The notes beneath the pieces are model-generated. The model saw only the letters and a list, made by a program, of their open reading frames with translations. It did no database searches and was not told where the DNA came from. Of a stretch of DNA of 64,000 nt, positions 12,001 through 22,800 are shown piece by piece. A program made the position numbers and the translations under genes. This DNA is from Nectonema munidae (taxonomy: Eukaryota; Nematomorpha; Nectonematoida; Nectonematidae), in NCBI GenBank assembly GCA_030549495.1, contig JAUIRK010001053.1, positions 124,001-188,000 on the forward strand, written 5' to 3'. Each line of letters begins with the position of its first letter. Position 1 is the first letter of the stretch.

Positions 12001-15000
12001 CTTATAAAAAATTGTTGCTTTCACGAATGCACATTCTAAGCAAAAAGATTCACAATTCTTGTGCTTAAAACTTCACTAGTATATAAATAAGATTGTTCGC
12101 AAGGTACTGACTGATAAACCGGAACTCTCAAGAGTTGTGAATATCTTCGACAATCTTGTGTTTTACCAGCATGTCGAAATATTGTAAACCACAACACACA
12201 ACACAATCAGTTTAATATTGCACAAAACTTGTTTATTCTCAACTTTATATAGTCTGTTTAATTTATATACTACTTCACTAACTTTTTACTATTTCACCAA
12301 TAATAATCATTATCACTTAGCTTTAAATCATTATTATCATACTCTGAAGCAGTCATGCTCTGTTTTTGACTTGGATCGCTCAAGTCATTTTAATTTTGTC
12401 AGTGCTCCCCGACCATCACGGAAAAAATATTATAGATAAAATAAAAAAATGGCACAATTATTTATAAAAAGATTAAAATATGCTTTTGAAAAATTTAAAT
12501 AAAAAAAAACATTTTTGTTTTTTAGCGAGATCCTTGAATTACTTTCTTTTTACAAGGAGATATAACACCAGCAAACTTTTCCTTGATTTCTTCGCGTATT
12601 TGGGGAAGATGAGAAAAAAAATCTATTTTTTTTTTTAAATCTTTTTACGTCCCAACATAATTCCATTTTATTTCTAAGGGAAACAACTGCATCTCTGGTA
12701 TCAATGAATGTGGTATTCTTACCTTGAAGTGATTTACTCAAATTATTTAATTTTCCAACACATCAGATAAAAGTAAAAAAATATTACTTTTAGATGTGAT
12801 AAGCCTTTATTAAGAAAGTCATTGGACTTATGTGTGCAACAAACAGCTTATATAGTTTTCACCATTTGTCCATTTTCTACCCCAAAAATTGGACCAAATT
12901 AGGTAATTTGATACAAGTGATCTCTTATGTGGATACCCACTCTTAACAAAGTACACTTCAGGTGTTGCCATGCAGATGATAGATTAATGAAGGGATCTTT
13001 TCTTTTAAACATGTCAAACAACCGTTATACCTTCCTATCATATATTCTACACCATCTGTTTCTAGTGAAACAATTTTAGTGTGTCTCTTCATTTCTTTAA
13101 ATTATCTCCAAATTTTGCTGAATAATATGTTAACTTTAGTGACAATTTTATCGTAAACGAACATTTCTTGCAAAATTTGGTCAGTTTACATTTTGTCGAA
13201 AAAAAGGTATAAACGCTCAAAGTTTTTTTACAAAAAGATATTTATAGTAGGCTCACGCTTCTTCAGCATATAAAAAGCCTCCAAAGCTTTGCAAACTATC
13301 GATATATACTACATGAGATTGGAATAGATTCATTGTATTCCTTAACATATTCAGTGGAGTTCCTACATTCACTCGCTAGTTGTCTTTTTTTCTGGAGTTA
13401 CCGACAAAACAACTCGTCTTGAATTTAATGTTTTCACAGCCTTCCGATTTCAAGAGTTTAAAAGCTATTGTCAATGACAGATCTTTTTATCTGTTGCTGG
13501 AACCATTGCACAAATTTTCTGGTTCAATTCCACTTTAATCAATTATTTTAAATAAAGGTAATCCCAGTAGAAGTGCTTCTTTTGTTTATTCATTCGCAAA
13601 TTTCAGAGTCTACACACGACGTTATCAGCTTACTCAAAGTTTTGCATTTCTATCTCATCATAGAGATGAATAAGTTGTGTTCCGAGTTTGTCATGAGGGA
13701 GCATAACAAAAGTCTTCATACTACAATTTTACTTATTCTGAGGAAAAAACGTATGTTTGCATAAAAATCTTATTTCTTTAAAACTAAAGTAAGCCATGTT
13801 TACAACATATTGCATTAATTTTTCAATTATTTTTTTCTGGTCATCTTAATTTGGAAATATAATAACAAATTTTATTTCAGTGATTAAATTTTAGTTTTTT
13901 TTTAATTGAAATATATTCTTTTTTATTTCAGAATGTCATGTTTGTTCATTTTTCAATTTGTTCAGTTATTTATTTTAAAATGAATATTTTTTAATTTTAA
14001 ATTCATTTAATTTAACTTGAAGTTGAGTTTTTTTAATTGAAATTCAATTGTTTTAATTTGAATGTCGAACTTTGTAGTACAAAGGCAAACAAACAATTAT
14101 AAAAATGATACATTTCGACATCTAAAAGACAGTTTACAGTTACATGCATGTCAATATTTTTTAAGATATGTATGTATTGCTTTATTGCTTTTATTCTTAT
14201 GATGAATGATTATATTATAGGCGTGTCACAAAGTTATCACTGAAAATTTTGGCGCAAAAAATGTGGAAAGTACAGACAATCCCTCTAATCAATTTTCAAT
14301 TAGCTTGAATGACGTTTCTCTTCCTTTCTCTATACCTTGTATTTATTTTTATATATAATCTTTAGAATTTTATTGTGTTCGAAAAAGTAAATAAATTAAA
14401 ACGAAGGAGATAGTCAATCAAAATATTGTTTGTAACCGTTTCTTTATTTATCCAAATGCTTTATTTTCCTTTTAATAATTTTCCTAAAAGTTAAAATGTT
14501 GGATTTAGTATCAATTTACTTTCTCATAAAAAATTTGTAGGGGAGTGAGATTCCATTAATTTATCATTGCTATTAAGTTGATCTATTCACCAAAAATGAA
14601 TAGAAACTTTCCTTCGCTTAGCACGATTTCTGCAAAGTTTAAAATGAGTTATTTGTACACTTCCCTTATTATAATATTAATAATTCAAGATTAGTTGATA
14701 TGGATGAAAATTTTTAACTTTTAAATATACTTTATTTTATGATAAATCTTTTCCTATAATCATTTTTTCCTAAATTTAAATACTGATTCAATTATTTCTT
14801 TACGTTTTGGATTTGTGTCCCCTTATTTGTGAATCGGTTAGGTGTGAGAGTTTTATTTATTTTTAATGACAAAAGGCTTAATAAGCCGTCCAGATGTCTT
14901 CTTATGATGAATTTATGAAGTTACATTATCCATTTCAAGAACTATGATCGTATTTTTATAACTGGCAGATTTATTAAAATATTGGGTTTTTTATTTTTTT

Positions 15001-15194
15001 CCTTAATTTTTATTTTTAAACAATACGCTTAATTTTTAGGTAAAAATACAGAAACGTGCGCCAAAATTTTAACTCTTTTATACTGTGGGGAAATGCGTCT
15101 GGTGCAAAATGAAATAAATATAGCAATCGCTAAAGCTCAAAAGATCACTGCCAACCCTAAAGTGGAAGTAAGCTTGGGAAAAGTTGGAAGATAA
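5908..15194 (+). CDS. RTRAF: RTRAF/hCLE (C14orf166, CGI-99) orthologue, six exons, first exon not found
   Basis: The family product is a small nuclear/cytoplasmic RNA-binding factor that associates with RNA polymerase II, the tRNA-ligase complex (RTCB, DDX1, FAM98) and RNA transport granules. Coding exons are 5908-6038, 8524-8626, 11504-11626, 11685-11773, 14221-14338 and 15040-15194. All junctions are AG/GT and the phases (1,0,1,1,0,1) are mutually consistent, giving 239 codons plus stop. Diagnostic blocks are VVLWLEEHKIRY (human IVWLEDQKIRHY), DWLLGLA (identical to human), EKYR (human EKYK), DGEDFKNGIVSLAKIL, and the C-terminus LGKVGR, identical to human. Human RTRAF is 244 aa; only about 20 N-terminal residues are missing here. 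A poly(A) signal AATAAA lies at 15214-15219, 19 bp after the stop. Introns of 0.7-2.9 kb carry TE debris, including an RTE-like LINE; one intron is only 58 bp. Confidence 0.92.
6039..8523. other. RTRAF intron with low-complexity DNA
   Basis: A 2.5-kb phase-0 intron. It contains a long T/A low-complexity tract at about 7590-7680. Two short related stretches (about 6412-6462 and 8235-8285, sharing TTATTGATCTTCC and ATTCCCAG) are probably pieces of one dispersed element. The minus-strand ORF 8201-8470 overlaps the second piece and may be a transposase scrap, but I could not assign a family. Confidence 0.5.
8524..8626 (+). CDS. RTRAF: RTRAF coding exon b
   Basis: 103 bp, acceptor CATATTTAG, starts in phase 0 and ends in phase 1 at ATAACT|GTAC. 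It encodes YLTSLECPC and then LDWLLGLAFNMEFSDN, matching human YLRDVNCPF and IDWLLGLAVRLEYGDN. Confidence 0.92.
8627..10091. other. RTRAF intron, 5' part, no gene seen
   Basis: AT-rich intron sequence before the RTE-like LINE. Short ORFs on both strands show no recognisable motif. Nothing else supported. Confidence 0.5.
10092..11335 (+). mobile_element. RTE-like LINE, 5'-truncated, with zinc-binding insert
   Basis: A non-LTR retrotransposon remnant within an RTRAF intron. The first frame (10092-10865) carries reverse transcriptase blocks LEKAFDCVSRSLLEWSLRRK, GLHQGSILSPFLFNIIL and YSDDIVLIGES, where YSDD is the YxDD catalytic box. A cysteine-rich insert follows: C-x2-C at CGVC, C-x2-C-x4-H at CVHCNKGVH, and a final CSCC, near 10580-10715. 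The tail domain with MWFGHVNRR and GRPKMTW lies at 11125-11325 in another frame. No endonuclease domain remains, and the copy is frameshifted between 10862 and 11125. The same cysteine-rich insert occurs in a widespread animal LINE group that I place in the RTE superfamily; the exact clade is uncertain. Confidence 0.8.
11504..11626 (+). CDS. RTRAF: RTRAF coding exon c
   Basis: 123 bp. The acceptor is AAG at 11501-11503: splicing there makes TTA-GAA-AAA, while the nearby TAG acceptor would create a stop. It encodes EKYRITPEERMKSN, an Asn/Ser-rich linker, and NANPLETID, matching human NAEPLINLD. It ends in phase 1 at ATTGATT|GTATGT. Confidence 0.88.
11685..11773 (+). CDS. RTRAF: RTRAF coding exon d
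   Basis: 89 bp after a 58-bp intron ending TTTTCTTGCAG. It encodes DGEDFKNGIVSLAKILNIS and NVLLQ, matching human NPDFKAGVMALANLLQIQ and LVMLK. It ends in phase 0 at CTACAG|GTCG. Confidence 0.92.
11774..14220. other. RTRAF intron, unassigned TE-like debris
   Basis: A 2.4-kb intron. Minus-strand reading between about 12550 and 13500 gives short coding-like fragments broken by stops, possibly an old transposase. No catalytic motif could be recognised, so no family is given. Confidence 0.4.
14221..14338 (+). CDS. RTRAF: RTRAF coding exon e
   Basis: 118 bp, acceptor TTATATTATAG, phase 0 to phase 1. It encodes ACHKVITENFGAKNVES and then SLNDVSLPFSIP. This is the least conserved part of the protein and aligns with the human KAIRILVQERLTQDAV region. 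The donor is CCTT|GTAT. Confidence 0.85.
15040..15194 (+). CDS. RTRAF: RTRAF terminal coding exon
   Basis: 155 bp including the TAA stop at 15192-15194, with acceptor AATTTTTAG. It encodes CAKILTLLYCGEMRLVQNEI and ends VSLGKVGR, matching human AAQILRLLHIEELRELQTKI and the C-terminal HRLGKVGR. Confidence 0.94.
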
Positions 15195-15213
15195 TTATAA
15201 TATTTCTTTGCTT

Positions 15214-15219
15214 AATAAA
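15214..15219 (+). terminator. RTRAF poly(A) signal
   Basis: AATAAA 19 bp beyond the RTRAF stop codon, implying a very short 3' UTR. Confidence 0.6.
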
Positions 15220-15639
15220 AAATTCCACTCAAATACCTTAATATGAATCAGAGAATATAAACATTGAAAGTACTGAAATTTGAAAGTTTATTTGAGAAAG
15301 TTGAGCTTGTTACGATGCCTTGGTTGTAAAAATAGGCTTATTTTAACAGCTATAACTTCGCTCCAAAGGCGCACATCCATAGTGGGAAGGGGTAAAGGCA
15401 TTGTTCTAAAAATAAAAAAAGTTTGAATTGCATAATTCTTTTCATTGAAATTTTTTTTGGTTACAGAACTTTATTTATTAAACTATACACAGAAAACACA
15501 AACTAATATATAGAAAAATTTGCATAACGCAGAAGAATGCTTGTCTTTTATGTTCAAATATCGATACTTTTGTTGATCTTCGGATTGGAGGGAGGGAGTA
15601 GGATTAACGTGAGACGGGAAAAAGCGAAAAAGGTTAGAG

Positions 15640-17740
15640 TTGTTGTGGTGGAGTCACTTATATAGTTGTAGCTTCCACTATGCAGCAATTCTTGATGGCC
15701 AGTCAGCCAGATTTCCTTTGTGCTTGATCTGGTGGTTGAATAGTCTTCGTTTTTTGGGATATCTTTTTGCGAACGAAATTTGAAGAATTGCTTTCTTCCT
15801 TGAGGCTGACGTAGATTGCTGTTAGGGAGTCTAACATATGTATCTTGGATTTATGTTAATTTCCAGGTATTTTATATTCCTTAGTGCAGGGGTGGGCAAA
15901 CTACGGCCCGCCAGTCCATAAACTGCGGCCCCAAAGTACATACACATTTTTATCATTGAGAATGTTCATTTAGAATTTTCCCAACACTTCTTCACATTTA
16001 TCCCACCCAAGTATTTGAATCTTGGCATTATTTCTGTAACAGAAAAATTACTCAGTTTTTTTGTGAAATAAATGTGTTTTAGGTGACGTTTTTGCATTTA
16101 AAGATCAATTTTAATAAAAATTATAACTCTTTTTCTTTTAACGTTCTTAAAAATGTCTTTGAAAAATGTGCTTTTTTAGAAAATCGAATTTTTGCCCACC
16201 CCTGCCTTAGTGGTACTATGATAGACTTATCTTCATTGATACTGACATTGCACTCCTGAAAAAAGCCTATAAATATTTTCTCTACCAGAGTGCTATCAGC
16301 TCTCGAATCAGTGAGTATTAAGATATTGTTTAATGTAACATAGAATTTTGAACCAAAATAGTTGGGTGTCTATTTTTAATGGTGCCTATGATGCATTTGA
16401 TAACACTGTAAAATTGGAAGACTAAAGTTTGCCACAATTTGGAGCCTATTAAATTGGAAAATTTAGATTCTAATTTGGAAACCGACGAATTTCTTTTATG
16501 ACTTATTTGTGGCAATGCCATAAAATGCATTTCGCAAATCTATTTTTATTCCCCAGTTCCATTTCTAAAAGATGGCAGTGGATGTACACTTTTTTTTTGA
16601 TTACGATTTGCTAATTTCAAAGTTTTGACTTGTATATCAAATCGGCGTTGCCAGAGAGCGGCTGAAGCTGAAAAGTTGTGCCTGTCTGTAATTTCCTGGA
16701 GAGTATTCACTTTGCCTATAAATTGGAGAAACTATAAATTTCTTATATAGTTATGATTAAAATAGTTTTTTCTTATGATGTTTATTTCATTTATAACTTC
16801 AAAAAATTCGAAACTAAAAACCTTTATAATATATAGAACTTTTAACCCGGATATTCTGTACATTTAAATAATTTGCTAAATCCTTTTAGTGAAGGGAGCG
16901 GGAATCATTTATTATATAAAAGTAGGTGAATTATATTTCTTGACATTTGCTAAAATTATTAGATTTACATTTTAATTCTATTTTCAAGGTAATTGGATAA
17001 ACCACTGATACCAAAAACTGTCAACTAAAAGTCTATATCTTTCAAAAAAATAAAATAAAATTTGTCTGTAGATAGCTCATAACTTCGCCTCTATATTAGA
17101 TACACCCTTAAAAATTTATAATGCTATCTAGTTTGGAACACATTTCAATTTTCCCTAAAGTTTCTATTACTACGTATGCTTTCTTTTCCAAGTAAGAGTG
17201 AGCTTTCTCCCGTTTCACAGAGTAATAGTGTGGGATGCGATCTGATGCCTGTTTTGATTGAGGTATGTTGGGATATCTTTCAGCGAAGGCTAGGAATTAG
17301 TAAAATACTCCTGGCATTACCTGTACGGTTGCTTTACTGAGTATGCTTTTAAGTTTTTCGAACCGCGCTAATTCCTCCTCATCTAAAGGTAGAGATTTTG
17401 CATGAATTACTGGTCTGATATAATCTCAATAATGTGGGATCCAGCGGGCGTAACATGCAAAAATCCTATAACTCATAAGCTTTTGTAGTTTCAGGTGGTC
17501 TCTTTTCTAAGAGTGGCTTAACTCTTTGTGAGTCAGGTATTGTTAAATTATCACCAACTTTGTAACCTAATAGATAAATTTCGTTTTTTGTGATAATATG
17601 ACATTTAACTTTGTTGAAAGTTATATTCAGTTGCCCATCTTTCATTGATAAACGACTCAAGATTTTTGTTATGGTCAGGAAGGTCATTACCAGCGATTTT
17701 TTTATATTAAATTGACATTGCTGATTTCTTATCAATTAAA
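15640..17740 (-). mobile_element. Ty3/gypsy-type LTR retroelement fossil (pol fragment)
   Basis: Read on the minus strand, this stretch shows scattered reverse transcriptase-like segments of the gypsy type and flanking pol-like sequence. It is an old, heavily decayed copy with multiple breaks, and no LTR pair was recognised. A hAT MITE (15887-16204) has inserted into it, so the retroelement predates that MITE. Confidence 0.55.
15887..16204. mobile_element. hAT MITE, 318 bp, inserted in gypsy fossil
   Basis: Terminal inverted repeats CAGGGGTGGGCAAA (left) and TTTGCCCACCCCTG (right), flanked by a perfect 8-bp target duplication CCTTAGTG at 15879-15886 and 16205-16212. No coding capacity. The 8-bp duplication and CAGGG(G) ends are typical of hAT. 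Confidence 0.93.
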
Positions 17741-18484
17741 AATGCCATTTCTAAAATAGAAGTCTGCGTGTTTTTAATTAAAATCATTATAGATAAAATA
17801 CTTGAAAATAAGTATATATGTGTAAAAATTTCTTATAAGTATTTCAATTTAATTTTGACACGAGCATTAATGTTTAAATCATTTTATCACAGGTTTTTTA
17901 AACTCAGAACTAATTGTAACTTTGCTATTCACTAAGAAAATGGAACTGTAACCAATTAAGAGAGCATCTCAGAAATTTTAATGATTATTTCACATCTTGC
18001 AATAATTGAATGAAAGTAGATAGTTCAAAAATAATTTAACCTACTTTGAAGTAAGTGATCATTCTTTTGTTTTAATCAAGATTTAAAAAATTGATAATAT
18101 CATAGCTATGAATGAGTCAAAATTTAAAATATCTTGTGATGTTTATATCTCTGTGTACAGGCTTTAATGGTAACGTGACTAATTTAATTAAAATGGTTAG
18201 TTATTGCCTTTAATTTTTCTATTGAACTAAATATATTCCCTACTTGTTTAATATTTAGTAAAGTTAGCCTTCTTTTTAAAAAGAGTACTATATTGAAAAT
18301 AATATGTCTATTAGTATAATTAGTACAATATCGAAATTTTTCGAAAAAATTTACTTGAATAAACACAACCAATTTTATGAAACGTTTCATTTTTTGAAAA
18401 AACTACAGTACACAATAGTTATAGATACTTATATTAGAAAAAATACAACACCACTTGGATAAGTCTCTCTATATTTATAAAAGG
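17741..18484. other. Spacer, no gene seen
   Basis: AT-rich DNA between the gypsy fossil and a LINE scrap. No supported feature. Confidence 0.5.
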
Positions 18485-18800
18485 ATAAGTCTTGCTATAT
18501 TTACAGACTTAAAAAATGCGTTTGACACAATATCACATTATTAAATTCTGACAAGGCTTAAAAAATTAAATTCTGAAAAACCTTGGTTTCTCGCAATATA
18601 CTTTATAGATTTTCAAGTTTTATTTATTAAGTAGCCATTAAAGTGTTAGTATAAAGGACACTGCTTCTTCTTTTAAATATATTCCTTCATCCATACCGGG
18701 AGGTTTAATTTTAGGACCCTTGTTGTTTTCCTTATACATGAAGGAGTCCTAATGAATTATTTTCTTTTTATCTTTTTCTAGATGACATCACCTTGCTTTT
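18485..18800 (+). mobile_element. LINE reverse transcriptase scrap (Jockey/CR1-like)
   Basis: Frame-broken reading shows FTDLKNAFDTISH (about 18505-18545, the conserved first palm Asp block) and, further on, a GPLLF-like palm block (about 18700-18740). The spacing is right for a non-LTR reverse transcriptase, but stops and frameshifts are frequent. Only about 300 bp remains; clade assignment is tentative. Confidence 0.55.
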
Positions 18801-19506
18801 TATTTTCTAGGTTTGGTCATTAATTATCAACTTACTTAGAATGACCATATGAACTTATTTCGAAAAAATTATACAATTCAATTTGAGTTTAACATATAAA
18901 AATTACTTTGATATAAAATAGTAAAGGCTTTAGTATTGCCCGATTTGTATTATAGTTATTTTTTATTCAATATTGTCATTTATAATATAATCAATTTTTT
19001 TATGATCTGTTTCTTCGTTCCCTAGTAATTAGTAACATATAATTGAAAATTTATTTAAGTTGAGTAGTGCCATGAAAACAAAGGTAGATCTAAAAAAAAT
19101 TCCACCGGTTGATTCTAATAATATTTTTTTATAAAATAATCTTTTGAGCAAATTAAGATGGTAGATGCATTTCTTGTCACATGAAGTAAAAAGAGCTTTA
19201 GATGAACCAATCTCTAGAGAGACAGCTTGAAACAAAGAATAGAAGAGCTAGGAATAAAAGATGAGAAGGTCCAATGCAGAGACTAATAGAAAAAAAATAA
19301 AAGCTGCCGACCTCCTAATAGAAGATAAAAGTGTAGGCAAAGAAGTAGTAAGAAGAAGTTTAAAATAAATTAAATCATCATTTTCAATAAACTTATTTTT
19401 TTACTTTATTTACTTCCTTTAAATTGAAAATATATCTCTACGAAATATTTATCATTTTTTATTAATTTTCTAATTTTTTTTATCATTTTACCCGTCCCTT
19501 TTTTAA
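18801..19506. other. Region upstream of TRF2
   Basis: AT-rich sequence directly 5' of the TRF2 start codon and so the likely promoter/5' UTR region. No clear TATA box or initiator could be singled out in such AT-rich DNA. A short open stretch (about 19260-19366, MRRSNAETNRKKIKAADLL) looks lysine-rich but has no assignable family. Confidence 0.4.
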
Positions 19507-19848
19507 ATGGAAAGACTAAATTTTAGTCTGATGTCTGATCCCTCAGTGAAAATTGGACTCCCTAATGAATTTAAAAAAGACTCCTTGCAATTTTATTTTG
19601 ATAACAGTATATATACAGTAAAAAGAGTTAATGAAAATATTAATCCAGAGTTTAATAATGCTCAACCAAGTATAAAAAGTTCGACTAACTCTGTAAAGCT
19701 ATCAAATTTTACAAATCATCTGTTTGATTCCTTTTTGACTTCTCTTATTGTTAGAAATGTTGTTTCAGCATTTTGTACTAAATGTCATTTGAATTTAAGG
19801 AAGTTATCTTTAGAATCTACAAATGTAAAATACCACAAGTGTTATAAT
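19507..19848 (+). CDS. TBPL1: TRF2 coding exon 1
   Basis: 342 bp from the ATG to a GTAAGT donor in phase 0. The N-terminal ~80 residues are unrelated to known domains. The exon ends inside the first TBP repeat (LIVRNVVSAFCTKCHLNL, then SLESTNVKYHKCYN). The ATG at 19507 is the first in the open frame; an upstream non-coding exon is possible. Confidence 0.88.
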
Positions 19849-22800
19849 GTAAGTTTTTTTGTTTTTATTATTTTTGTCAATTTCATAATAATTTTTGTAT
19901 ATAAGGAATGTTTATTGAACAAATATTATTTTTCAAATATGAGAATTATTTAATCTACTTTTTTATTCTAGGCGTTTTTTGTAATCATTTCGGATAAGCA
20001 GTGTTCAAATACGTGAAAACTTAGATGGACACGTCAGTTGTTTGGATATGTGAAAATCGGATACTTTGAGATTCGGATGTTCGAGGTTAATAATTTTTAT
20101 TTTTAGAATTATTGTTGGCAACTAAAAGCAAATTTTACTTAATTTTTGGAAGCTTAAATACTCTCATATCTTTTATATTGTTATAAGTTAGCTCATTTAA
20201 AAAGAATTAATTTTAAATGCTTAAAGAAAATATAATTTACGATGTAACTAGATGAACAAAATATATTTTAAAAATGATTTTATATCTAGAAAATGTTGCA
20301 TAATAGTTTTTCAACGAGTAATCTAACGTATCAAGAGGAAACCTATGAGCAATAAAGAATATGTAAAAGTTCTTTTTTTTTAAGTTTTTAATTATTATTT
20401 CCGATAACTGGATATAAAAAGAATTACAAAGATCTTTAAAAAAAAATCTTTTTGCCTTGATATATAAAACATTACATGCAACAATAGAACGTGTAGGAAA
20501 ATTCCTTATGTATTGTATGTATTATATCTAAAGAAACAATGAGAGCTAAGTGTCAGTGTGTGTGTGATGTACTTACAGATATGAGCTAATAATGAATATA
20601 CATTAAACGATTTTTTATGAATTAATTCTTAAATTTCATTAATTTTACTAGCCAACTCACAATACCGCCCCTGCCATTCAGTAAGTTTTAAACAAATGGC
20701 TCGCACCCAGTGACGGTTTTAGGGGGAGGGCATGCCCCCCTCCCAGTTTTTTGGTTGAACCCCATGTTGGACCCTCCGCAGCAAATACCTATTTTACTGG
20801 ATTTAAAATTTACTCGAAACTTTTTATAATTTAATTTTTTTGAGTGGGTTTTGCATCCAGGGGAAGAAATATCTCTCTTATCTGGAGGGGTGAATCTTAG
20901 ACCAAGAGCACTCTTCATTTGATTTTCATTCATTGGAATAATTCAAAGAAAAAAAAGTAAAACATATGTATTTGGTAAATTGCGAAATTTTTAAAAAATT
21001 ATTGATTTAAAAACTTGGTCCTTGTTTGGCCCCTCACTTTTGAAAATCTAGAACCGCCACTTCTCGCACCCGCAATTTATGTGTGAGTCTAGCAAACCCG
21101 CTCTAATGAAAATAAAAACAAACAAAAACTGCTAATTTCTAAGTACATTAAAAGACTAATTGTTTGGTTTATTTTATGTATTAATTAGTTAATTTTACCA
21201 GGCCAATTAAAAAACCAAAACATTTATTTGAAGATTTGTAATAGCCTTCATTGTGATCTCACAAAATCCTATTTTCACGTGGTAAATTATAATACATACC
21301 GCCTGTTCACAAAGACCTCTTTTGATGGTCACCTTAAGTGGTCTTACAGCTTTGATATTTATGATTCGTTATCTGGCCAACAGGGCCGGCCTTAGGCCAC
21401 TGCAACCTATGCGGCCGCAGTGGGCCCCGCTCTTCTCATTTTTCATTTTGATGATATATTGTATAATTTCGCTAATCGCAAGTTAAAGTTACTTTGATCG
21501 TCATTTTGTGTTAATGAAAAAGTAATAAAACAAATCCTTAAAAATCTTATTTCTTAGTTTTAATCTTTTTTCCTACCCACACTGGGCCCCGCGCAATCCA
21601 TTTTGCATAGGGCCCCCGCGAACACTAGGGCCGGCCCTGCTAGCCAACATGGATAAAATTATTCCCTAGTTTTTTTTCGAATTACTTACATATTTCATTT
21701 AACTGTTCACTTCTGAAAATAGAAAAAGAGAACAGCAGTTTTCATGGAGAACGGGCGTTGTATTTGAGAAGAAGGACCTCTACTGGGTTGCGGAGTTCAG
21801 AGGGAAAATATCTAACTCCGCCTCATAGTGCAGTAAACCCTGGTTTTATCGCCGTTCACTTTTCCCGATTTCATTACTTCGCGGATTTTTGATATCAAGT
21901 AACTAAAAGTTTTAGATATAAATATTTCAGAGATTATTTGACATATTTGCAGTACTCTTTTGTTTTTTTTTCTCTTCTTTTTCTTTCATCAGTCAACGTA
22001 TAATAAAATATATTATTTTTACACTTCACACTAAAAAAATATCTTCAGGATGTATAATCTAAAGAAAAAATTTAATTAGGTTTTTTGAAGTTACTGTAAA
22101 ATGTAGACGGCGAACTAAATTTTTTTGTGATAGTGTTTGAATAAAAGACGACAAACTTTGCAATCCTTTCACTACTTGGTAATATTTATCTAACATTGAG
22201 TCTATGATATTTAATTGGCCGGATATTACAATTAGAATTTAGGCAAAGTTGGTTCAAAGACAAGTGAGTGAAGCATAAAATTAGTGGATGTGAGAATTAT
22301 AAAATACTTTTTATAAAAAAGGGGTTCAGTTAATAAGAGAAGGTCAAGAAAAAGTTTGAAAATTATTGATTTAGAAGTTCGAATTAGATTATACAAATTT
22401 TAGAAATCCGAGTTTTCACTTATCTCTGCTCAATTTACAACATGACTACCGCCATAAACGAGGGTCTACTTCTTACAAATAAATACTCGTCAACTCTTGA
22501 CTTCGCACTTCGACTAAAGGAAGGCTACTCCATATGCTTACAAAAATAAACTTCATCGACTTGCCATTCCCACCTCTAACAATTGTTATTCACGTTTGAC
22601 AAGGCTCTCTGTTTTATATGCTCTGTTGCTTTTAAAAACATTCTTCGCTTACAATGATGGAATGCTCACTCATATTTTCTTTGGCATATGATTGACAGCC
22701 ATAATTAAGCCGCATTCAGGCAATTGCGTTTCCTCCTATGTTGCTGGACTCGCAAGGCTAGAAATACTAATTCAAAGTGAAATAAGTGACCCTATTACCT

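Noticed and set aside
12550-13560. Minus-strand transposase gene in RTRAF intron
   Set aside because: Short coding-like bits only; no motif that names a family, so left as unassigned debris.
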